From Methylobacterium haplocladii (GTDB lineage Bacteria > Pseudomonadota > Alphaproteobacteria > Rhizobiales > Beijerinckiaceae), in the NCBI RefSeq assembly GCF_007992175.1, contig NZ_BJZT01000015.1, forward strand, positions 1-64,000: a stretch of DNA of 64,000 nucleotides, in the 5' to 3' direction. A program made the translations under genes and the position numbers. The notes under the pieces were generated by a model. The model did no database searches and was not told the DNA's origin. It saw only the letters and a program-made list of their open reading frames with translations. Below, one piece after another: positions 24,510 to 31,719 of this stretch (position 1 is its first letter; each line of letters opens with the position of its first letter).

Positions 24510-25595
24510 ATGCTCGGCCTGTTCCAGCGCAAGGACCGCCTCATCGTCCACGGCGAGGCGCCCTACAACGCCGAGCCGCCGCTCGATCGCCTACGGGCCG
24601 CCTTCCTTACCGATCAGGCCGACTTCTACGTCCGTAGCCACGGCGACATCCCGGACCTCGACGCCGACGACTACCGGCTGACGGTGGGCGGGATGGTCGC
24701 CACGCCGCTCGAACTCTCGCTGGCCGATCTCAAGGAACGCTTCGAGCCCGTCACCGTCACGGCAGTGATGCAATGCGCCGGAAACCGCCGGGCCGACATG
24801 CTGGCTGTGGCCCCGGTTTCCGGCGACCCGTGGGCGCCCGGCGCCATCGGCAATGCGGAATGGACCGGGGTGCGGCTTGCCGACGTGTTGCAGGCCGCCG
24901 GATGCGAGGCTGGCGAAGAGCGTCATGTCGCCTTCGAGAGCCACGACCGGATCGCGGAATCGGACACACGCTTCGGCGCCTCGATCCCGTTGGCCAAGGC
25001 GCTGGCCCCCGAGACGCTGCTTGCCTTCGCGATGAACGGCGCGGCGCTCGCCCCCGAGCACGGTCACCCTTTGCGCGTGGTGGTGCCCGGCTTTGCCGGC
25101 ATCCGCAGCCCGAAATGGCTTGCCCGCATCACGGTGCAGGATCAGCCCTCCGACAACCCGATGCAGGCCGACGACTACAAGCTGTTTCCGCCCGGCGTGA
25201 CGGCCGAGACCGCCGACCCGGCCGCTGGCCACACCATCGAGGCGATGCCACTCAACAGCGCGATCTGCGAGCCCGCCCGCGGCGCAGCCCTGAAAGCCGG
25301 TCGGCACTCGATCCGCGGCTATGCCATCGCCAGCGACCGCGCCGTCGCCCGGGTCGACGTCTCGCCCGATGGCGGCCGTAGCTGGGCCCAGGCCCGGATC
25401 GAGCACGACAGGCGCGCTCCCTTCGCCTGGACCTTCTGGGAGATCGACCTCGATCTCGGCACAGGCGAGCATGAACTCGCGGTGCGGGCTTGGGATTCTG
25501 CCGGCCAGACCCAGCCGGCCGCTCCCGACGATACCTGGAACTACAAAGGCTATCTCAGCGCAGCCTGGCACCGGGTGCGGGTCACCGTCGCCTGA
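24510..25595 (+). CDS. Cytoplasmic sulfite oxidase-family molybdoenzyme
   Basis: A 361-residue protein of the sulfite oxidase/plant-SO fold without any signal peptide or haem domain. The molybdopterin domain has Arg42/His44 in YVRSHGDIP, the metal-binding Cys89 in VMQCAGNRRADML and NAEWTGVRL; the dimerisation domain (VDVSPDGGRSWAQARIE) ends NYKGYLSAAWHRVRV, as in eukaryotic-type sulfite oxidases. It probably oxidises sulfite inside the cell with oxygen or another acceptor, complementing SorAB in the periplasm. The start at ATG 24510 has AGGA about 12 nt upstream. Confidence 0.85.
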   Translation: MLGLFQRKDRLIVHGEAPYNAEPPLDRLRAAFLTDQADFYVRSHGDIPDLDADDYRLTVGGMVATPLELSLADLKERFEPVTVTAVMQCAGNRRADMLAVAPVSGDPWAPGAIGNAEWTGVRLADVLQAAGCEAGEERHVAFESHDRIAESDTRFGASIPLAKALAPETLLAFAMNGAALAPEHGHPLRVVVPGFAGIRSPKWLARITVQDQPSDNPMQADDYKLFPPGVTAETADPAAGHTIEAMPLNSAICEPARGAALKAGRHSIRGYAIASDRAVARVDVSPDGGRSWAQARIEHDRRAPFAWTFWEIDLDLGTGEHELAVRAWDSAGQTQPAAPDDTWNYKGYLSAAWHRVRVTVA

Positions 25596-25611
25596 AGTGC
25601 AGCCCCAGCGC

Positions 25612-25971
25612 TCAGGTCCAGAGCAGAGCGGTCGCGGCGAAGCCCGAGATCGCGATCAGCAGAATGGCGATGCCGACGGTTAGGACACGCGGCATCATCG
25701 GGATCTCGGCCTGGGCGAGGCGCGTGCGGATGGCCCGGTCGCGCCAGGCCGCCCCAGCGAACGAGGCCAATGCGCAAACGATCAGCGTCAACGAGAGCAC
25801 CTTCAGCGGCCAGACCGGTAGCACCTCTCGCAGAAAGCGCTGCGCGGCGAGGCCGCCGCCGAGGAAGGCGAGCCCGGTCCTCAGCCATGCCGCGAAGGTC
25901 CGCTCGGCGGCGAGCACCGTCCGGTCCTCGGCGAGCTTCACGCGCGGATCGTCAGGCGCGATGTCGCTCAT
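25612..25971 (-). CDS. DUF202/YidH-family membrane protein
   Basis: A 119-residue inner-membrane protein with the family motif LAEDRTVLAAERTFAAWLRTGLAFLG and three hydrophobic segments. Its function is not established. ATG at 25971 overlaps the LysR stop by 4 nt, so it is the last gene of the ECF operon; the long open frame upstream is the LysR gene in another phase. It converges with the second sulfite oxidase gene. Confidence 0.85.
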   Translation of the reverse strand: MSDIAPDDPRVKLAEDRTVLAAERTFAAWLRTGLAFLGGGLAAQRFLREVLPVWPLKVLSLTLIVCALASFAGAAWRDRAIRTRLAQAEIPMMPRVLTVGIAILLIAISGFAATALLWT

Positions 25972-26855
25972 CGGGGCGGCATCCCAATGAGATCGAGGAG
26001 CGCGTCGGCGACCCGGCTGCGATAGCGCTCCTTGTGACGTAGCACCCGGAACGGCCGCGTCGGCAGCGCGAATGCAGCCTCGACCAGGGTTCCGGCCCGC
26101 AGAGATGCGGCGACCACGGTCTGCGACAGCATGGCGGCACCACCTCCGGCCTCGACCGCCGCGCGGACGGCCTCGTTGGAGGGCAGTTCGAGCATGACCT
26201 TGAGCCGGGCCGGTGCGACTCCGACTGCGGCGAGTGCATCCTCGAAGACCGAGCGCGTTCCAGACCCCGCCTCTCGCAGGACCCACTCGGCCTCCGCCAG
26301 ATCCTCGGGCGAGAGCGCCCCGGCGGCTGCGAAGGGATGATCCGGCGCGACCACGAGGACAAGCTGGTCCTCAGCGACAGTGGTGCTCGCCAGCGTCGGA
26401 TCCTCGACGCCGCCCTCGACGAAGCCGAGTTCGGCGATGCCCTCGCGTACGGCATGGGCAGCCTCGGCGGTGTTGCCCACCGATAGACGAACCACGATCT
26501 CCGGATGGGCCCGGCGGAAGGCGACGAGGTGCCGGGGCAGCCAGTCGCTGGCGGTGGTCTGGCTGGCGAACAGCGACAGCGTCCCGCGGCGCAGGCCGCT
26601 CAGATCGGCCAGCACCAATTCGGCGGCTTCGGCCCGCGCCAGCACGGCCCGGGCCTCGATCAGGAAGACGCGGCCGGCCTCGGTCAGCTCGATGCCGCGC
26701 CCGACCCGGTGGAACAGCTTCGTCGCGTGCCGCCCCTCGATGTTGCCGATCGCCGTGCTGACGGCGGACTGAACCAGGTTCAGCGCCTCGGCCGCCCGCG
26801 TGACGTGCTCGCGCTCGGCCACAGCGATGAAGATGCGGAGCTGGTCGAGGGTCAT
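25968..26855 (-). CDS. LysR-family regulator (YeiE/CbbR-like)
   Basis: A 295-residue LysR protein: N-terminal winged helix (LDQLRIFIAVAEREHVTRAA, then NLVQSAVSTAI) and a two-lobed effector domain with LSVGNTAEAAHAVREGIAELG and WVLREAGSGTRSVFEDAL. By memory this matches the subfamily of YeiE, which senses sulfite and activates yeiH in enterobacteria. The ATG at 26855 overlaps the anti-sigma stop by 4 nt. Being inside the sigma/anti-sigma operon, it is itself under the ECF promoter; the tandem palindromes upstream of sorA are possible targets. Confidence 0.87.
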   Translation of the reverse strand: MTLDQLRIFIAVAEREHVTRAAEALNLVQSAVSTAIGNIEGRHATKLFHRVGRGIELTEAGRVFLIEARAVLARAEAAELVLADLSGLRRGTLSLFASQTTASDWLPRHLVAFRRAHPEIVVRLSVGNTAEAAHAVREGIAELGFVEGGVEDPTLASTTVAEDQLVLVVAPDHPFAAAGALSPEDLAEAEWVLREAGSGTRSVFEDALAAVGVAPARLKVMLELPSNEAVRAAVEAGGGAAMLSQTVVAASLRAGTLVEAAFALPTRPFRVLRHKERYRSRVADALLDLIGMPPR

Positions 26856-27676
26856 GGCGCGGCCGTTCCGGCGGGGCGGGCGGGCGCGAGCCCGCGCACC
26901 TGCGCGTCCACAGCCTCGGCGACGCCGAGGAGGCGCGCTTCCGTCGTTCGTGCCGTGACGACATAGGCCATGCCGGCATCGATCCAGGAGAAGGCGGCGA
27001 CGTCCCCCTCGCGGGCGAAACGGAAAATCGTGCGGCCCGCATCTGTGCCGGCACGGCTGTAGAGCGTCAGCCGGGTGCCCTCGTCGTCGTCGTACATCAG
27101 CAGGGCTGCAGGCTCCGAGCCCGCCGGCAGCAGGCGACCACCCATCAGGCGAAAGCCGAGCCCGCGCAGGTCCGGTGCCACGAGGCGGCGGCCGAGCCGC
27201 TGCGACAGCCATTGGACCAAATGCGGCATCTCATTGGCACGGACCTCGACGGGATGGACGGTTTCCGAGACGAAGGTCCTGAAGGCTGCCACCGCATCCT
27301 GCGTCGCCGGCTCGGAGGCCAGCAGGATCGGGGCGGAGGAATGGACGAGACCGTGCCCGATCCATCCGGCGCCGGCTCCGAGGGTCAGGAATACCAGCGC
27401 CGCCGCTGCGACCGGGCGCCAGCGCGCGACACGGAAGGCGCTCGGCCCGGTCAGGTTGGCGACGCGCAGGCGGGCCGGGATCGGCTCGTCGGCGATCAAA
27501 GCGAGGCGGGCGCGCAACTGCTCGCGTACCGCTTTGTCGGAGACGATCCGGCCGGCAGCCTCGGGATGCTCGGCGAGCCAGGCCTCGACCATTGCACGGC
27601 GCAGCGTATCGAGCCGGCCGTCGACGAACGCGTGAAGGTCGTCCTCGCCCACCGGCCGCGGATCAGGCCCGCTCAT
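26852..27676 (-). CDS. Anti-sigma factor (membrane anchored)
   Basis: A 274-residue protein: a cytoplasmic N-terminal anti-sigma domain (about 8-70, EDDLHAFVDGRLD and helices) lacking the zinc ligands of the ZAS class, one membrane helix (about 86-111) and a periplasmic domain of about 160 residues containing WLSQRLGRR and LTLYSRAGTDAGRT. It would bind and silence the adjacent ECF sigma factor until a periplasmic signal arrives. It overlaps both neighbours by 4 nt (sigma stop and LysR start), so expression is tightly coupled. Confidence 0.85.
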   Translation of the reverse strand: MSGPDPRPVGEDDLHAFVDGRLDTLRRAMVEAWLAEHPEAAGRIVSDKAVREQLRARLALIADEPIPARLRVANLTGPSAFRVARWRPVAAAALVFLTLGAGAGWIGHGLVHSSAPILLASEPATQDAVAAFRTFVSETVHPVEVRANEMPHLVQWLSQRLGRRLVAPDLRGLGFRLMGGRLLPAGSEPAALLMYDDDEGTRLTLYSRAGTDAGRTIFRFAREGDVAAFSWIDAGMAYVVTARTTEARLLGVAEAVDAQVRGLAPARPAGTAAP

Positions 27677-28182
27677 TTTACCCTCCGCAGGAAGCCGGTC
27701 CGCCCGGTCTCGAGGAAGCCACGCATCCGCTCCCGCGCCCGGCTGAGGCGCGACATGATCGTTCCCACCGGCACCCCGAGGACGTTCGCCGCCTCGGCAT
27801 AGGACAGATCTTCAACCGCCACGAGAAGCAGGACCGAGCGCTGCTCCTCTGGCAGGGCATCGAGCCCGGCAAGGATGTCGCGCAGCCCGAGGCCCGAGGC
27901 CGGATCGGCGCTCGCGTCTGGCACCTGGTCCAGTAGGTCTGGCCCTGCCCGCGGCGCGGTTCGCTTCGTCCGGCGCAGGCCGGCGAGAAACAGGTTGCGC
28001 TGGATCGTGAACAGCCAGGCCCGCAGATCACCATCTCGCCGGCGTTGCGACCAGCCGGCGAGAGCCCGCTCCAGGGTATCCTGAACCAGGTCGTCGGCGG
28101 CCTCGCGCTCGCGCAGCAGGGCATGAGCGTAGCGTCGCAAGCCCGGAATCTGCGGCTCGATCAACGCGGCGATCTCGTCCAA
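27673..28182 (-). CDS. ECF RNA polymerase sigma factor
   Basis: A 169-residue ECF sigma factor. Region 2 (about 8-75: LLREREAADDLVQDTLERAL, AWLFTIQRNLFLAGLRR) binds the -10 element; region 4 (about 105-155: LPEEQRSVLLLVAVEDLSYA, VPVGTIMSRLSRARERMR) binds the -35. I place the start at TTG 28182, which has AAGGGAG 5 nt upstream, instead of 28236: a GGAAT-N17-ATCTC promoter at 28217-28243 overlaps the longer start and would begin transcription after it. The gene is thus autoregulated and heads the sigma/anti-sigma/LysR/DUF202 operon. Confidence 0.87.
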   Translation of the reverse strand: MDEIAALIEPQIPGLRRYAHALLREREAADDLVQDTLERALAGWSQRRRDGDLRAWLFTIQRNLFLAGLRRTKRTAPRAGPDLLDQVPDASADPASGLGLRDILAGLDALPEEQRSVLLLVAVEDLSYAEAANVLGVPVGTIMSRLSRARERMRGFLETGRTGFLRRVK

Positions 28183-28216
28183 GCGCTCTCCCTTCGCGAC
28201 GGCCCCTGTGACGAGA

Positions 28217-28243
28217 GAGATGCCGGCGCCACGCATCTATTCC
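28217..28243 (-). promoter_or_regulatory. Predicted autoregulated ECF promoter of the sigma operon
   Basis: Read on the minus strand: GGAAT (28243-28239), 17-nt spacer, ATCTC (28221-28217), again with GGCATCTC context. The predicted start of transcription near 28210 leaves a leader of about 28 nt to the TTG start. Confidence 0.65.
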
Positions 28244-28302
28244 CTCGCACGATTTAAATTCGCGATCACGGACGCGGGGCCGGATTTTTTTTGCAAGCCG
28301 AC

Positions 28303-28329
28303 GGAATGAAAGGCCGCCGGCGGCATCTC
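28303..28329 (+). promoter_or_regulatory. Predicted ECF promoter of the DUF305/beta-propeller unit
   Basis: GGAAT at 28303-28307, 17-nt spacer, ATCTC at 28325-28329 in GGCATCTCTCC context. The leader to the ATG at 28367 is about 30 nt. It faces away from the sigma operon promoter 60 bp to the left. Confidence 0.68.
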
Positions 28330-28366
28330 TCCTCTCGAAGACCGGCACTCGAGGTTTGGAGTGAAC

Positions 28367-28777
28367 ATGCGCGGAGCACTGGCATCCCTGGCGACCATCG
28401 CCCTGATCGCGACGGGGCTCGTCGGCGGATCGATGATGCGCCCGAGCCGGGCCGAGCCCGCCCCGATGTCGGACAAAGCCGGCTTCGACGCGCTGATGCG
28501 CGAGTCCATGGAGCGGATGCATGCCGAGATGGCGGTGCCGCCCTCCACCGATCCCGACCGCGACTTCGCGGCGATGATGATCCCGCACCACCAGGGCGCG
28601 GTCGACATGGCCAAGGCCGAACTCGCCTATGGCCACGACCCTGTCCTGCGCCGGCTCGCGCAGGGGATCATCGTCGAGCAGCAGCAGGAGATCGAAGTCA
28701 TGCGCCGGGCGCTCGCCGAGAGGCCGCCCGCCACGCCCCTCGCCTCGCCGTCGCCCGCCCATAGCCATCACCACTGA
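28367..28777 (+). CDS. Secreted DUF305 protein with His-rich tail
   Basis: A 136-residue exported protein. Signal peptide about 1-30, then the DUF305 four-helix (ferritin-like) core with its marks DFAAMMIPHHQGAVDMAKAEL and IIVEQQQEIEVMRRAL; the PHHQ and MMIPHH residues are metal-binding candidates, and the C-terminus ends AHSHHH. DUF305 proteins often accompany copper or other metal resistance genes. ATG at 28367 with GGAG 5 nt upstream; a GTG two codons earlier is the alternative. It is the first gene after an ECF promoter and is followed closely by a beta-propeller gene. Confidence 0.83.
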   Translation: MRGALASLATIALIATGLVGGSMMRPSRAEPAPMSDKAGFDALMRESMERMHAEMAVPPSTDPDRDFAAMMIPHHQGAVDMAKAELAYGHDPVLRRLAQGIIVEQQQEIEVMRRALAERPPATPLASPSPAHSHHH

Positions 28778-28818
28778 CCGGCGGCCTACCCGCCCACCCA
28801 ACCAGGTATGAATTTGCG

Positions 28819-30258
28819 ATGAGACAGATCCTGCTGCCCACGCTGACGATGCTTCTGCTCGCGGGGACGGCGCTCGCCGGCCAGGCTCCGGGACCGGCCT
28901 CGGCACCGGACGTGCCGGTCAGCGCGAAGGACCGGTTCTACACCTCCGACCAGTTCTCCAACACGATCTCGGTAATCGACCCGGCCGCGAATACCCTGCT
29001 CGGGGTGATCAAGCTCGGCGATCCGACGCCGATGAACCTGAGCCCGCTCTACAAGGGTCAGTTGCTCGTCCACGGCATGGGCTTCTCGCCCGATCACAAG
29101 ACCCTGCTCGCAGTCTCGATCGGCTCGAACGCGGTGAGCTTCATCGACACCGCGACGAACACCGTGCGCCATACCAGCTATGTCGGTCGCTCGCCGCACG
29201 AGGCCTTCTTCACGCCGGACGGCAAGGAAGTCTGGGTCAGCGTGCGCGGCGAGAACTATCTCGCGGTGCTCGATGCCGGCACCGGCAAGGAGATCCGCCG
29301 CATTGAGGTGCCGAACGGGCCGGGCATGACGATCTTCTCGCCCGACGGGCAATACGGCTACGTCTGCTCCAGCTTCAGCCCCGAGACGGTGGTGATCGAT
29401 ACCAAGACCCACGCCATCGTCGGCCGCGTGAAGCAGGAGAGCCCGTTCTGCCCCGACATCGCGGCGACGCCGGACGGCGAGCAGGTCTGGTTCACCCTCA
29501 AGGACGTCGGACGCACGCAGGTGTTCGAGGCTAAACCGCCGTTCAAAGCCCTGAAGACCATCGAAACCGGGCCGATCACCAACCATGTCAACATCGTGCG
29601 CACCAAGGCCGGCCAGTTCGCCTACGTCACCATCGGCGGCCTGAACCTGGTCAAGGTGTTCCGCACCGATGATTTCTCGCAGATCGCGACCATCCCGACC
29701 GGGGCCCTGCCGCACGGACTCTGGCCCTCGGGCGATGGCAGCCGCGTCTATGTTGGCCTGGAGAATGCCGACAAGGCCGCGGTGATCGACACCGCTACCA
29801 ACACGGTCGTCGCCGAGGTGCCGATTGGACAGGGCCCCCAGGGCGTTGCCTATGTGCCGAACACCGTGCCGGAGGGCGACGGCCGGCAGAATCTCCAGCC
29901 TCTTGGCGCCTCGGGCAAGACCAGCGCGCTGACGCTGAGCGGCACGGACGGAAAGCCGGCGACGCAGATCACCCTGTTCGACCAGGGCGTTCTCCAGACT
30001 CTGCAGGCCGCCGTCACCGGTCTCCCGGCGAAAATGCCGTTCGTGCTCGCGCTGTCCGACGATCCGAAGGGTGCGGGCATGATCGAGCCGCTGGCCGCCT
30101 TCATGACCAATCCGGCCGGCGCTGCCATCGTCAACGCCATCGGCCCGATCCGTCAGGTGACCCGCACCGATGCCGGCACGGGCCGCCGCTACTTGGTGGT
30201 GGCCGCAGGCAAGCCCGGCGAACTCGGCGGCGTCGTGCAGGTGCAGACCAAAGACTGA
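28819..30258 (+). CDS. Periplasmic YVTN-type beta-propeller protein with C-terminal extension
   Basis: A 479-residue protein: signal peptide 1-20, seven YVTN/YncE blades (for example YTSDQFSNTISVIDPAANTL, PDGKEVWVSVRGENYLAVLD, GDGSRVYVGLENADKAAVID) to about residue 355, then a separate C-terminal domain (about 370-479, GLPAKMPFVLALSDDPKGAG, GKPGELGGVVQVQ) that I do not recognise. Two Cys occur in YVCSSFSPETVV and SPFCPDI. It starts 41 nt after the DUF305 gene and shares its ECF promoter. It resembles the propeller at 23447 in fold but is longer. Ligand unknown. Confidence 0.8.
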   Translation: MRQILLPTLTMLLLAGTALAGQAPGPASAPDVPVSAKDRFYTSDQFSNTISVIDPAANTLLGVIKLGDPTPMNLSPLYKGQLLVHGMGFSPDHKTLLAVSIGSNAVSFIDTATNTVRHTSYVGRSPHEAFFTPDGKEVWVSVRGENYLAVLDAGTGKEIRRIEVPNGPGMTIFSPDGQYGYVCSSFSPETVVIDTKTHAIVGRVKQESPFCPDIAATPDGEQVWFTLKDVGRTQVFEAKPPFKALKTIETGPITNHVNIVRTKAGQFAYVTIGGLNLVKVFRTDDFSQIATIPTGALPHGLWPSGDGSRVYVGLENADKAAVIDTATNTVVAEVPIGQGPQGVAYVPNTVPEGDGRQNLQPLGASGKTSALTLSGTDGKPATQITLFDQGVLQTLQAAVTGLPAKMPFVLALSDDPKGAGMIEPLAAFMTNPAGAAIVNAIGPIRQVTRTDAGTGRRYLVVAAGKPGELGGVVQVQTKD

Positions 30259-30987
30259 TCAGACGGCGTCACGGATCGGAAGGGCGTAAATCCAAGTATT
30301 GTTTTTGCAGAACTGGCACGACAGCATCCTCTGCTCTCGCGAATGGCGTTGGCAGTGGCGCTCTGTTACCGCGATGCGCGCCTCCAGATGCCTGCCAAAC
30401 TAATATTTAGCATTGCTAACAACTGCCTGTAACACACCGTTCCGCTGTCGACCAATCTCAGGCGTTAAGTGGGATATACGGGCCAACGGCCGCTTACGAG
30501 CAGACGGGAAAAGGGGCTGAACGGCTACGTTGGGTCGGAGGCGGAACGTCCGCTTGAGGGGTAAGGCCAAAGTCGAATTTTCACCCGGTGCGGACGTTTG
30601 GGGCGGGTACCAAGCGTCAGGATTCCACCACTAAACGGTGCATTATTGCGGATTGCCTGCAGAATCGGACGACATGCTGGGGCTGTAGCCCGGATGCGGC
30701 GAGGGCAGGCCATGGGCTCCACCAGGGCGGTCGCCCGCCTTGAGCCCCCCAACCCCGTGCAAGAGGCTCGGCGCCGCGATTTAAACGGTGGTCTCGCGCC
30801 ACGTCCGGGCGAATGATCCCGGAGAACACCGTCTCGGCCCCACTATCTCCCATCATTCCGGAAATGGGCCACCTGGGAAAAATCCGAGTGGGTCTCGCTG
30901 CCCCGGTGCCTGGGGAGGAATTATCGGTTGCCCCACCCCCGGGCCAATTTCTGCAGGTGGCACCCGCCGAAAATTCCGAGGGTCACT
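30259..30987. other. Non-coding or decayed region next to tRNA-Arg
   Basis: About 730 bp with no frame that has a ribosome binding site, signal peptide or protein-like composition; codon usage here is irregular and GC lower than around it. It contains scattered small hairpins (for example GCGGA-ACG-TCCGC near 30540). Its place on the 3' side of the tRNA-Arg gene suggests remnant island DNA. Confidence 0.4.
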
Positions 30988-31203
30988 TTATGGCTGTGGC
31001 TGTGAAAAACCGCCCACGATCCAACCGAACGCACGGCAGAGGCCGTAAATTATCAATCCTGCTGCAACAGCGGCCGCAGCGAAATAGACAGAATCGCCGT
31101 CGATCAAGGAATCTCGCATCAGAAGGTAGACCGCAGCGAAAAAGGCCGCGCTTAGGACAGCCAGCACGACACCAAACCGATGCACCACCGTGTGTGCGAC
31201 CAT
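30988..31203 (-). CDS. Small two-helix membrane protein
   Basis: A 71-residue protein from ATG 31203 (GAGGG about 13 nt upstream) with two hydrophobic helices (about 8-28, RFGVVLAVLSAAFFAAVYLL, and 40-60, YFAAAAVAAGLIIYGLCRAF) separated by a charged loop RDSLIDGD. The family is not recognised. It lies alone in the poorly coding region before tRNA-Arg, so it may be cargo of a remnant element. Confidence 0.5.
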   Translation of the reverse strand: MVAHTVVHRFGVVLAVLSAAFFAAVYLLMRDSLIDGDSVYFAAAAVAAGLIIYGLCRAFGWIVGGFSQPQP

Positions 31204-31403
31204 GTTCAATTTCGCCCTCAAACCGTTTCGATGGAAATTCCATCGCCACGTGGTGAGGCACTAATAGGTCAGAAAATGCCCGAGCCGTGGTAATGATGAC
31301 CGATTGGAAAGCGGCTCGCGACGGCGCTTCCCATGTGCTTCCCAAATCGGATTTCTGGGAAACAGCCCGGCACCGCGCCGGCAACTAAGTGCTTGATATT
31401 GAA

Positions 31404-31480
31404 TGGCGCGCCCGAAAGGATTCGAACCTCTGACCCCCAGATTCGTAGTCTGGTGCTCTATCCAGCTGAGCTACGGGCGC
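31404..31480 (-). tRNA. tRNA-Arg (anticodon ACG)
   Basis: Minus-strand cloverleaf: acceptor GCGCCCG (31480-31474) pairs with CGGGCGC (31414-31408); D arm AGCTC-AGCTGGATA-GAGC; anticodon stem CCAGA/TCTGG with loop CTACGAA, giving anticodon ACG; T arm GGTTCGAATCC; 3' CCA is encoded (31406-31404). Confidence 0.97.
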
Positions 31481-31620
31481 GCGGTGATCAGGGGGCAGCG
31501 AGTGCCTCGTCCGACCGTGGGCGGTGTCTAAGTCGTTCGTTGCAGCTTGGCAAGCCGCTAGAAGCGCTTTCCGAAGCGGTCGCGTCGGTTCTTCGCAGGA
31601 CGCCGTGGCAGGCTGAAATA

Positions 31621-31659
31621 CAAAGCCGCCGGCCCGATGCGATCGGGCCGGCGGCTTTG
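31621..31659. terminator. Strong terminator downstream of pntB
   Basis: Perfect 18-bp inverted repeat beginning CAAAGCCGCCGGCCCGAT with a 3-nt loop; the 3' arm on the minus strand ends CTTTG. Symmetric, so it may act in both directions. Confidence 0.8.
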
Positions 31660-31670
31660 GCGATCGTGAC

Positions 31671-31695
31671 CCACGAAGCGGTCGGTGCTTCGTGG
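31671..31695 (-). terminator. Second hairpin downstream of pntB
   Basis: CCACGAAGC / GCTTCGTGG 9-bp stem with a 7-nt loop, just after the pntB stop (31720) and before the long terminator. Confidence 0.5.
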
Positions 31696-31719
31696 CGCTG
31701 GTGCGTCGAGCCCGTCGCG

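Noticed and set aside
28182..28236. Upstream start for the ECF sigma factor at 28236
   Set aside because: It overlaps the predicted promoter and lacks a ribosome binding site; the TTG at 28182 is better on both counts.
30525..31048. Small frames in the region before tRNA-Arg
   Set aside because: No ribosome binding sites, mixed composition and overlapping on both strands; only the two-helix frame at 30988-31203 is kept.
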